Below, one piece after another: positions 1 to 5,985 of a stretch of 15,825 nt of DNA. The position numbers and the translations under genes are program-made. The notes beneath the pieces are model-generated. The model did no database searches. It was not told the DNA's origin and saw only the letters and a program-made list of their open reading frames with translations. Each line of letters opens with the position of its first letter. Position 1 is the first letter of the stretch. The stretch is from Candidatus Borrarchaeota archaeon (lineage in GTDB: Archaea; Asgardarchaeota; Sifarchaeia; Borrarchaeales; Borrarchaeaceae), in contig JAEORY010000037.1 of NCBI GenBank assembly GCA_016840645.1, positions 1 through 15,825 of the forward strand. The letters are read 5' to 3'.

Positions 1-172
1 TATTTTGCCTCTAATTTCATTCTATGTATTGATTTTCTAAATTATGTTGAGAAAGAGCTCTTCACTCCTTATACGAATAAAGAAACATCAGAAGTTAACA
101 ATTGAGAGGGATATTCTTTTATATTGTAATTACGTATGACGTAATCTAGCTATAATAACTTAACATCATCAA
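1..172. other. Left edge, no supported gene
   Basis: No recognisable gene. On the plus strand the frame beginning at base 1 is open for 34 codons and stops with TGA at 103-105. It could be the tail of a gene that starts outside the window, but it shows no recognisable motif and an open run of this length is not rare. The bases before the first tRNA are AT-rich, with TATA-like strings near 117-124 and 151-158. Neither sits at the usual 30-35 bases ahead of the tRNA, so no promoter is assigned. Confidence 0.3.
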
Positions 173-369
173 GCCGGGGTGGCTAAGAGTCGATGCATGA
201 GGAAATTACCCTCACTACATCAACGAGAAGCCTGGTTATAGCGCCGGACACTCTCCGAGCCGGTTTCATAGAGAATATCCCAAGAAAGCCCTTTCTTGAG
301 ACATCCGGAGAGACGTTACACGCTGAGGTAATGTTCTGAAGGTCGCGGGTTCGAAGCCCGCCCCCGGCA
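173..369 (+). tRNA. tRNA-Met(CAU) with about four introns
   Basis: Acceptor arms GCCGGGG (173-179) and CCCCGGC (362-368) pair perfectly, with discriminator A369 and no encoded CCA. The T-arm is GCGGG-TTCGAAG-CCCGC (345-361). Removing the inserts leaves a 75-nt tRNA with D-stem GCTA/TAGC and anticodon arm CCGGA-CTCATAA-TCCGG. Introns: (1) D-loop, about 188-230, with hairpin 198-202/210-214 and uncertain ends. (2) 250-265, only 16 nt, between positions 32 and 33; BHB central helix CCGG 244-247/260-263 with bulges ACA and TTT. (3) 271-302, canonical 37/38; central helix C249-T266-C267-A268 with TGAG 297-300, bulges TAG and ACA. (4) Variable region, about 311-341, hairpin 313-319/328-334; a shifted register, 312-340, is possible. 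CAU could also be a tRNA-Ile2 whose C34 is modified; elongator Met fits the body better. It may be co-transcribed with the next two tRNAs. Confidence 0.88.
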
Positions 370-420
370 CTATCCTTCAAGGCTTGAGACAAACCCTACG
401 AAATTGATACATCATAATAA

Positions 421-591
421 GCGGGGGTGGCCGAGCCAGGTCAATTTGCCTACAAGGGTCAGATCATAGGCGCTGGTGTGTGAGGCAACTGCTGCCTTAT
501 GCTACGAGACTTAAGATCCAGTGACGTAGGTCTACGTGGGTTCGAAAAGTTTTGGCGAAAGCCTTTTTCGGAAATCCCATCCCCCGCACCA
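421..591 (+). tRNA. tRNA-Leu(UAA) with three introns, CCA encoded
   Basis: Acceptor GCGGGGG (421-427) pairs with CCCCCGC (581-587). A588 is the discriminator and 589-591 reads CCA. The long variable arm with CGTA-GGTC-TACG (524-535) and anticodon TAA at 512-514 identify a leucine tRNA. Introns: (1) D-loop 445-467, with BHB central helix GGTC 439-442/GATC 462-465 and bulges AAT and ATA. (2) Inside the anticodon stem at 30/31, about 477-508, with hairpin 483-487/493-497; its BHB is imperfect and the ends are set by restoring CTGGA/TCCAG. (3) T-loop 547-574, with central helix TTCG 541-544/CGGA 569-572, bulges AAA and AAT, and the T-stem as outer helix. The spliced tRNA would be 85 nt before CCA. 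No separate promoter is evident; it follows tRNA-Met by 51 bases. Confidence 0.9.
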
Positions 592-628
592 ACCCATCTT
601 TTAACAAAACCCCATTTAAATAAAATAT

Positions 629-759
629 GCCCCGATAGCTCAGCTGGTAGAGCGCGACCTTGGTAAGGTCGAGTTGTCTTCGGATCTCCCGAAGGTGAGA
701 TATGTCGCGGGTTCGAAGGTATGAGCAGACTGCTCTTTCCGAAATACCCGCTCGGGGCT
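629..759 (+). tRNA. tRNA-Thr(GGU) with two introns
   Basis: Acceptor GCCCCGA (629-635) pairs with TCGGGGC (752-758); T759 is the discriminator and CCA is not encoded. D-stem GCTC/GAGC and anticodon arm CGACC-TTGGTAA-GGTCG (655-671) are uninterrupted, giving anticodon GGT at 662-664. Introns: (1) variable region, about 674-703, with a six-pair hairpin 678-683/689-694. Its central BHB helix pairs only three of four bases, so the ends are set by restoring a normal AGGTC variable loop. (2) T-loop 718-745, with central helix TTCG 712-715/CGAA 740-743, bulges AAG and ATA, and the T-stem as outer helix. The spliced length is 73 nt. Both sites match those of neighbouring tRNAs: the variable site that of tRNA-Met, the T-loop site those of Leu and Lys. 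Confidence 0.9.
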
Positions 760-1049
760 TCATTCAATTTACTTCAGTTTTATTAAGTCACCCCAATTAA
801 ATCCGCGATCCTTATATAATCAGATCAGTTGTATTGAGCGGTAACTCCTTCAACGTTTCTTTGAATCATTGATTAAATATCTTCAATCAAAGAGTTAGTT
901 AACAAGTAATTGATGAATAGATGTAGTAGAGGACGTAAAACTTTAATTTTAAGAAAAATTAAAGTAGAGGCGCAAAACTTTATTTATTATAGTTCAGTTA
1001 TTAAGGTGAATAAAATTAGTGGATTTAAGGACGAAATGTTGGTGATTAT
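760..1049 (+). promoter_or_regulatory. Intergenic: candidate promoter and leader of the 1050 gene
   Basis: AT-rich gap between tRNA-Thr and the membrane protein gene, without a coding ORF. A TATA-like string, TTTATTTATTATA (979-991), would place a transcription start near 1010 by archaeal spacing. GGTGAT at 1041-1046, complementary to the 16S rRNA 3' end, lies just before the TTG start. The stretch 926-982 holds the overlapping direct and inverted repeats described separately, immediately upstream of or overlapping the putative TATA box, so an operator role is plausible. Confidence 0.45.
926..982. repeat. Direct repeat pair interlaced with a perfect inverted repeat
   Basis: Two near-identical units, GTAGAGGACGTAAAACTTTA (926-945) and GTAGAGGCGCAAAACTTTA (964-982), differ by one substitution and one missing base and are spaced 38 bases. 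Between and overlapping them is a perfect 10-bp inverted repeat: CTTTAATTTT (941-950), loop AAGA (951-954), AAAATTAAAG (955-964). The block ends within the TATA-like region of the 1050 gene, which suits a regulator-binding site. It could instead be a decayed repeat element; nothing here names the factor. Confidence 0.6.
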
Positions 1050-1886
1050 TTGCAGCTAATTGACGCTTTTCAAGGACTTATTAACTCATTAGCGGCCTCA
1101 ACTGGTTTAGCCGCTGTTATTTTTGAATTAATCTTTGTTGTCGTAATTCTTGTAGTGCTTGTCATCGGAGGATATTTTGCAGGAAAATCCGTAGGAGGAG
1201 CAAAAGAATCCTCAGCAACTTCTAAACTTCTAATTCCATCTGAAGGATATTCAGTAGATGAAAGTATTTCTATAGATGAAGTAACTCAAACTCAAGAAAC
1301 TCTGCAAATCCTCGAAGTTGAGAAGACATCTGCAACGCAGGCTATTAAAAGTGCAGAAAAAGCCTACAAAAGTAAAAAAATTAGCCCATCTGCATATCAA
1401 AAACTTATGGAACTATATTCTGAACGACTTGAAAAAATCAATTCCGAAATTTCACGCCGAACAAGTGTTGTAAAAGTAGGGACTTTAGAAGCAGAATTCG
1501 AACGTGCAAGACAAGAAGCGCTTGTAGAATTGAAAGGCGAACCAGAAGAGGTTACCGAACCAGGTGTTCCAGAAGTAGGATTAATAGAAGAATCTGAAGT
1601 TCTAGAAGGACCTGAAGCGCCAACAGCACCTCCAACGGCGCCTCCAGCCGGACCTCCCACAGCACCCCCGACGGCGCCTCCAGCCGGACCTCCCACAGCA
1701 CCCCCGACGGCGCCTCCAGCCGGACCTCCAACCACACCCCCTCCAACGACAGCACCTCCAGCGACGCCAACAGCACCTGGAGAAGACCTTGTTGATGCAG
1801 GAATGGCGACAGTTGCATCACTAAGATCAGAAATGTTAAATGAGCTAAGAAGACTCAAAAAATATATGCAGAAACCCCCTGCCTAA
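1050..1886 (+). CDS. Membrane-anchored coiled-coil protein with Pro/Ala/Thr repeats
   Basis: A 278-residue protein of unknown function. I use the TTG at 1050 because GGTGAT (1041-1046) sits directly before it; no in-frame ATG gives a better start. Residues about 20-42 form one very hydrophobic segment ending in a glycine-rich GGYFAGKSVGG stretch, likely a transmembrane helix or uncleaved signal anchor. Residues about 80-165 are rich in Glu, Lys and Gln with helical periodicity and are probably a coiled coil. Residues about 190-245 are a low-complexity Pro/Ala/Thr/Gly region built on APPTAPPAGPPT units. The C-terminus (about 250-278) returns to a basic helix. The short segment before the membrane helix and the charged remainder suggest one bulky domain on a single side of the membrane; which side is not shown. 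It could be a surface or envelope stalk or a cytoplasmic scaffold. Its downstream neighbour rpiA is convergent. Confidence 0.75.
   Translation: MQLIDAFQGLINSLAASTGLAAVIFELIFVVVILVVLVIGGYFAGKSVGGAKESSATSKLLIPSEGYSVDESISIDEVTQTQETLQILEVEKTSATQAIKSAEKAYKSKKISPSAYQKLMELYSERLEKINSEISRRTSVVKVGTLEAEFERARQEALVELKGEPEEVTEPGVPEVGLIEESEVLEGPEAPTAPPTAPPAGPPTAPPTAPPAGPPTAPPTAPPAGPPTTPPPTTAPPATPTAPGEDLVDAGMATVASLRSEMLNELRRLKKYMQKPPA
1635..1729 (+). repeat. In-frame 36-bp tandem repeat, about 2.6 copies
   Basis: Two exact 36-base units (1635-1670 and 1671-1706) are followed by a 23-base partial copy (1707-1729). They are GC-rich in an AT-rich gene and encode a 12-residue Thr/Ala/Pro/Gly unit. The length keeps frame, so copy number can change without breaking the protein. 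The identity of the copies indicates recent expansion by slippage or recombination. It is coding and has no spacers, so it is not a CRISPR array. Confidence 0.9.
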
Positions 1887-1890
1887 ATCT

Positions 1891-1921
1891 TCTTCTCTAT
1901 TTTTTAGATTTTTAAAAAAAT
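1891..1921. terminator. Bidirectional T-tract terminator region
   Basis: Between the convergent stops of the membrane protein gene and rpiA, the plus strand has a run of T at 1900-1905 and another at 1909-1913. The adjacent A-run 1914-1920 supplies a T-run for minus-strand transcripts. Archaeal RNA polymerase terminates intrinsically at such T-tracts. No strong hairpin is seen. Confidence 0.4.
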
Positions 1922-1965
1922 ATTCATTAAAAGTATATGTCAATGTTTCTTTTGATAATTTTTAA

Positions 1966-2661
1966 TTACAATTTTGTTAGTATTTTTACGCCTTTTTCTG
2001 AGCCTACGTAGACAATATCAGCCATATTTACGAACAAACCGTTTTCAATTACACCTGGAATTGCGTTTAATTGTTTTTCCATTTTATTATAATCCTTGAT
2101 TTTTAGATCAAATATATCTATGATAAAATTGCCATTGTCTGTTACCACAGGTCCAAGTTTTTTATTGCTCATTCGAACTTGAGGAGTTCCAAATTCTTTA
2201 AGTTGATTAAGTACGGTCGATTTAGCGAAAGGGAGCACCTCAAGAGGAAGAGGGGCGATTTCTCCTAGGGTTTTAACAAGTTTGCTCTCATCCACTAAAA
2301 TCACAAGAAGTTTTGCAGCACTCCCAACAATTTTTTCTTTTGTAAGTGCAGCACCTCCACCTTTTATGAGATTCAAATTAGGATCTACTTCATCTGCTCC
2401 ATCAACAGCTAGCGCTAAAGATGGGTGTTCATCTAAGGTAGTTAAGCGAATGCCTGAAGAGATACACAACTGTGCAGTTTCATATGAAGTTGGCACTGCC
2501 ATGATACCTATCTCCTCGTTTTTAATTCTCTGAGCGATCAAACTTATGATATGCATAACAGTTGAGCCACTGCCCATTCCAATGATCATTCCGTCTTTGA
2601 TTTGTTCGAGAGCAGCTTCTGCTGCCATCTTTTTTAATGCATCCTTCTCCAAATAACACAC
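1966..2661 (-). CDS. rpiA: Ribose-5-phosphate isomerase A
   Basis: Interconverts ribose 5-phosphate and ribulose 5-phosphate in the cytosol, supplying ribose for nucleotides. At 231 residues the length is normal for RpiA. Visible family motifs: GMGSGST (28-34) for phosphate binding, DGADEVD (87-93) with the two acidic residues matching E. coli D81 and D84, KGGG (100-103), and AALTKEK whose Glu109 corresponds to the E. coli catalytic E103. The listed start is GTG. TTG three codons later, preceded by GGTG, is a credible alternative that would lose only M-C-Y. The gene lies 64 bases behind the PIN-ATPase gene on the same strand, so it may be the last gene of an endA-PIN-ATPase-rpiA transcript. 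Many archaea make pentoses by the ribulose monophosphate route, where this enzyme gives the final step. Confidence 0.95.
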   Translation of the reverse strand: MCYLEKDALKKMAAEAALEQIKDGMIIGMGSGSTVMHIISLIAQRIKNEEIGIMAVPTSYETAQLCISSGIRLTTLDEHPSLALAVDGADEVDPNLNLIKGGGAALTKEKIVGSAAKLLVILVDESKLVKTLGEIAPLPLEVLPFAKSTVLNQLKEFGTPQVRMSNKKLGPVVTDNGNFIIDIFDLKIKDYNKMEKQLNAIPGVIENGLFVNMADIVYVGSEKGVKILTKL

Positions 2662-2725
2662 CTTTATTAGCTTTCACTATAGAACTTTAAAACAATTACA
2701 GATTATAAATATTAAAAGGAAAAAT

Positions 2726-4627
2726 TTAATACTTTACCACCTTACCCGAAATCCTCTTTCCTTCTTGTAAGGCCTTAATAAGTCGTTTTCCATCCTTCGT
2801 TGTCTTTCGAACCCTACAAACGCCTTTTGCACCAATTTTAGCAGTAAGAATTGTTTTTCCATTGACATAGATTATCAACATCTTATTTGCATAGTCTTGT
2901 AAAGTACTAATTGTAATGGATTTCTTCTTAACCGATATATCAATTGGAATCTCGCCTTCTTCTATAGTGCCTTCTGTTTCACGAACCTCTATTCGGATAC
3001 CTAATTGTTGTTCAATTTCTTTTATTTTTAGACCATTCTTTCCGATTATTTGGGGCACATATTCTTTAGTCGTTCGAACTATAATTCTGTTTTCTGAAAG
3101 CGGTTCTATTTCAAGAGGGGCGTAAGGTACATATCGTTCAAATACTGACAGAAAAGTGTTCCGTTGTTCCTCAGATATCTTAGGGATAACTTTTTGTTTC
3201 TCTGTGGAACCGATGGGGATCACTACAACCTGTTCACCAAATGTATAAAGTTCATAAAGCAGTTTATCAGTTTCAAAATCTTTTATTTCAATTATAGGCC
3301 TGGCAAGATCTGCTTCGAACATTCCACTTGGAACTTTAACAAGCATTTGTAAGTAATACACGCTAGTTATTCGGCCTGAATCCATATAGATTACAGTATC
3401 TACTATTTGTGGGATGACACCTAACTCCACCCGTCCAATAAGTCGTTGAATTGCATCTACAGGTCTAGAGGTATGTACAACGCCAAGCATACCGACTCCA
3501 GCCATTCGAAAGTCTGCGAAGACTCGAAAGTCAACTGTACGTCTCATTTCATCGAATGCTACAAAGTCTGGCCTTATAAGAAGAAGTAATTCGGCAGCTT
3601 TTTCAAAATCACCACCCAATGGCGCGTATTGGGTGATTGTTGGCCCAACTTGAAGATCGCGTGGCCTCTCAAGGGTCGCCACATTTTGCTTTTCTGCAAA
3701 TAAATTTGCTATTGCTTGAACAAAAGTTGATTTTCCAGATCCTGGTCTTCCAGCGACAATAATTCCTTCTGCTTGCTCTTCAATTCTTTGTCTAAGTTTT
3801 TCCGATAAATCATAATCATCAATAGTCATTGTCACAATTGGGCGAACTATAGTGATTTCAGATCTATCAGAGAAAGGTGGGTGTGTTATAACAATACGAT
3901 ATTGTTGTAACTGGAGTACAGTAGCACCTGGTTCATCTATCTCCTTAAAAGAACCTCTTTCAGTTTTCGCTCTCTCGATTAATTCCGTAGCAATATTCTG
4001 CAATTCGTTTCGTTTTAATGGAAGATCGCCAAATTTTTCAAGATACCAATTACCAGGTGTGCCTCTTTTCGCCATAGGGAGTACGCCTTCACGCAAATGA
4101 ACAGACATTGTATCCTCTGTGAAGAAATCCTCTATTTGAATTGATGATGTTTCTTTCTTTGGCTTGACATATTCTGTACGAATTCCTTCTATTTCTGCAA
4201 CAAGAGCTTGGACCCTGTCGGAAGTAACTAACTTTGCATTGTTTTCTTTCGCTACTTGACGAATAAGTTCGTCTAGTTCGCCGCCCCTGGCCAATTTAAT
4301 TTGTTCTAATCCAGGCCGTTCACCTATTATCTGAATGTCTAGAATATTATCAATAGCGTCAGCTACTTCTTTTAATTTCTTTATTTCATATAATCCTACA
4401 TAACCTGTAGCCTTTCCAAGATTGGCCTGATATTCTAGCTCACTGAGGGCTACTCGCGGAATCAAAATTTCTGTTGGAGTATCATATTTTCTCTCTGCCA
4501 GTACCCCGCTAATTATAACACTTGTATCTGGAACAATTCTAATTTTCTCTTGAGAGGTTTCATCGAGATTCAAAGATCTCACCACAATTCTGTCGTTAGC
4601 AATTTTTTTGATAAAGGGTTCAAACAA
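2726..4627 (-). CDS. PIN domain-ATPase-KH protein (PINA family)
   Basis: A 633-residue three-part protein typical of archaea. Residues about 28-150 are a PIN nuclease-like domain with acidic positions D34 (PDTSVI), E63, the E117-E120 cluster and D137. Residues about 240-430 are a PilT/VirB11-type secretion-ATPase fold: Walker A GRPGSGKST (293-301), acidic Walker B-like DFVAFDEMRR (354-363), and the His-box GVVHTSRP (382-389). Residues about 505-550 hold a KH RNA/DNA-binding domain with GKNG (529-532). A small basic C-terminal domain follows. In Sulfolobus islandicus the homologue PINA is reported as a hexameric Holliday-junction branch-migration ATPase; I infer a nucleic-acid-remodelling role here. 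The start is TTG, as an in-frame stop lies two codons upstream, and no ribosome-binding site is obvious. It sits 64 bases downstream of the endA-like gene. Confidence 0.9.
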   Translation of the reverse strand: MFEPFIKKIANDRIVVRSLNLDETSQEKIRIVPDTSVIISGVLAERKYDTPTEILIPRVALSELEYQANLGKATGYVGLYEIKKLKEVADAIDNILDIQIIGERPGLEQIKLARGGELDELIRQVAKENNAKLVTSDRVQALVAEIEGIRTEYVKPKKETSSIQIEDFFTEDTMSVHLREGVLPMAKRGTPGNWYLEKFGDLPLKRNELQNIATELIERAKTERGSFKEIDEPGATVLQLQQYRIVITHPPFSDRSEITIVRPIVTMTIDDYDLSEKLRQRIEEQAEGIIVAGRPGSGKSTFVQAIANLFAEKQNVATLERPRDLQVGPTITQYAPLGGDFEKAAELLLLIRPDFVAFDEMRRTVDFRVFADFRMAGVGMLGVVHTSRPVDAIQRLIGRVELGVIPQIVDTVIYMDSGRITSVYYLQMLVKVPSGMFEADLARPIIEIKDFETDKLLYELYTFGEQVVVIPIGSTEKQKVIPKISEEQRNTFLSVFERYVPYAPLEIEPLSENRIIVRTTKEYVPQIIGKNGLKIKEIEQQLGIRIEVRETEGTIEEGEIPIDISVKKKSITISTLQDYANKMLIIYVNGKTILTAKIGAKGVCRVRKTTKDGKRLIKALQEGKRISGKVVKY

Positions 4628-4691
4628 AATTTAAATGACAATATCACATTTTCTAAAAAATTTAGCGTTATAGAGAAATGTATTCGTTATT

Positions 4692-5330
4692 CTAAGATTT
4701 TTGACTGTCACTTTTACCTGTAATATCCGATATTTGTGTTCGAACAGCTAGGTTAACTTGAGTACCTAAATAATAGGTGACTTCACCGACATTATCTACC
4801 ACCGCTAGCACCAATTTTTTCCTTACATTGCGCGCTTGACGAGTAACGCTATCTAAAACATCAAGTTTGAAAGGAGTGCCCTCTACAACAATACAAACAA
4901 GATACGCTGCTTCATCCTTTCCTATAACTCCTCCGCGAGGATATATTCTGTAGTGGATTGGGTCACCTAGTCCTGACCTGACGATATATCCTCGTGATCG
5001 TAAATCACGATAAACCAAATATCTTGTCCAAATTTGGGGGTCATTTTTTAGGAAATATGCCAGAATTTCATTAAAAGCGAACGCATCATTTTCGTCATCT
5101 GCAGTTATATTTAACCTACCACGTTCTAATAAAAGCAAGCTTTCAACTGGAGAGAGCATCAATTTACGATCGTCATCAAAGGAGCCATAATAACCATTTT
5201 CATAGATTATATCTGCTCCTTCTTCAACTATAACGTGATCTTCCTTTAATTTTCCTTCTTGAGTTGGATATGGTTCTCTCTCTTCTTTTTCTTCTTCGTT
5301 CATTGAGATTTCATTATTAGCATTATCCAA
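4692..5330 (-). CDS. endA: tRNA-splicing endonuclease family protein, catalytic His missing
   Basis: EndA cuts pre-tRNA at bulge-helix-bulge motifs. This 212-residue protein has an acidic N-terminal tail (1-32), the N-terminal EndA domain (about 33-95, with LSPVESLLLLERGRL) and the catalytic fold (YLVYRDLRSRGYIV at 104-117, RIYPRG at 128-133, VRKKLVLAVVD at 169-179, final strand with YYLGT). Aligned from memory to the Methanocaldococcus enzyme, the Tyr (Y130) and Lys (K171 or K172) of the catalytic triad are kept. The His of its KEHSVYLV segment, however, aligns with Glu140 in KDEAAYLV. This may therefore be the structural subunit of a heteromeric enzyme, or one with altered chemistry. The TTG start has AGAGGG seven bases upstream. 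A TTTAAA-type box near 5379-5387 is shared back to back with the hydrogenase protease gene. Five intron-filled tRNAs lie in this window. Confidence 0.88.
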   Translation of the reverse strand: MDNANNEISMNEEEKEEREPYPTQEGKLKEDHVIVEEGADIIYENGYYGSFDDDRKLMLSPVESLLLLERGRLNITADDENDAFAFNEILAYFLKNDPQIWTRYLVYRDLRSRGYIVRSGLGDPIHYRIYPRGGVIGKDEAAYLVCIVVEGTPFKLDVLDSVTRQARNVRKKLVLAVVDNVGEVTYYLGTQVNLAVRTQISDITGKSDSQKS

Positions 5331-5377
5331 CTGAAGTCCCTCTTATTTATTTGATCTTTGTAGACTTGTAATACTAC

Positions 5378-5398
5378 ATTTTTAAAGCTATTTAAAGT
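5378..5398. promoter_or_regulatory. Divergent TATA pair between endA and hycI-like genes
   Basis: Two TTTAAAG strings (5381-5387 and 5391-5397) lie in the 97-base gap between the divergent genes. The right one is centred 34 bases before the ATG at 5428. The left one, read on the minus strand as CTTTAAAAA, would start transcription about 25 bases before the TTG at 5330. GGGAG (5419-5423) is the ribosome-binding site of the plus-strand gene. Inferred from spacing only. Confidence 0.45.
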
Positions 5399-5427
5399 AA
5401 AAGCGTCACAAAATTGATGGGAGTACA

Positions 5428-5985
5428 ATGCCTAACAATCATTCTTCAAAACCTGAAGAGAGTTTTAACACAAAGGAACTAATTTTATACAACAAGCTAA
5501 AATGGTTTCTTACAGGTGCGCAGAGTATTGTAATTCTTGCTGTTGGGAATGAAATGAGACGAGATGATGCGATTGGAATTGAAATTGTGAATGAATTGAG
5601 AAACATTGCGCTATTAAAGGACCCTAAAATAAAAATAATTATTGCAGGCACAACTCCCGAGAATTTTACACGCCCTATTGAAAGTTGGAATCCAAGTCAT
5701 CTTTTAATTATTGATGCAGTTGATATGGGCGAAAATCCAGGTGAAATTGAATTAATTCAAATGGATGACATTTCTAATGTAACTATTTCAACTCATAAAA
5801 TGTCTCTTACTCTACTTAACAAATATCTTATGAGTAAATTAGATTTAGAAATAAAGCTCCTTGGTGTTCAAATTAAAGATGTGTCTTTTGGGGACGGACT
5901 CTCATCTGAGCTGATAACCATACCTGTGAGAATTGCAAAGCTTCTAAGTTCTGTTTTAAACGAAATTTCACAACAATCAAATTAA
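5428..5985 (+). CDS. Hydrogenase maturation protease (HycI/M52 family)
   Basis: Peptidase that removes the C-terminal tail of a [NiFe]-hydrogenase large subunit after nickel insertion, in the cytosol. At 185 residues it is slightly longer than usual because of an N-terminal extension of about 30 residues. Motifs: LAVGNEMRRDDAIG (37-50) carrying the first nickel-binding acid (D46 or D47), GTTPENFT (74-81) typical of the HycI branch, LIIDAVDMGENPGEI (93-107) with the second acid (D96), and STHKMSL with H123 as third ligand. The family assignment is firm; the target hydrogenase is not in the window. The ATG at 5428 has GGGAG four bases upstream. The 3' end overlaps the convergent mtnA gene by 4 bases. 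Confidence 0.9.
   Translation: MPNNHSSKPEESFNTKELILYNKLKWFLTGAQSIVILAVGNEMRRDDAIGIEIVNELRNIALLKDPKIKIIIAGTTPENFTRPIESWNPSHLLIIDAVDMGENPGEIELIQMDDISNVTISTHKMSLTLLNKYLMSKLDLEIKLLGVQIKDVSFGDGLSSELITIPVRIAKLLSSVLNEISQQSN

Noticed and set aside
1..105. C-terminal end of an upstream gene
   Set aside because: 34 open codons without a recognisable motif; noted as possible but not supported.
173..759. tRNA pseudogenes instead of intron-bearing tRNAs
   Set aside because: Acceptor, T and anticodon stems are restored perfectly once the inserts are removed, and several inserts have exact BHB geometry, which decay would not preserve.
183..767. Minus-strand open frames across the first tRNA cluster
   Set aside because: They lie antisense to well-folded tRNA genes, have no ribosome-binding sites and match no protein pattern.
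1635..1729. CRISPR-like array
   Set aside because: The 36-base units abut with no spacers and are in frame within a coding gene.
1397..1858. Gly/Val- and Leu-rich open frames antisense to the Pro-rich repeats
   Set aside because: Low-complexity shadows of the tandem repeat in the 1050 gene.
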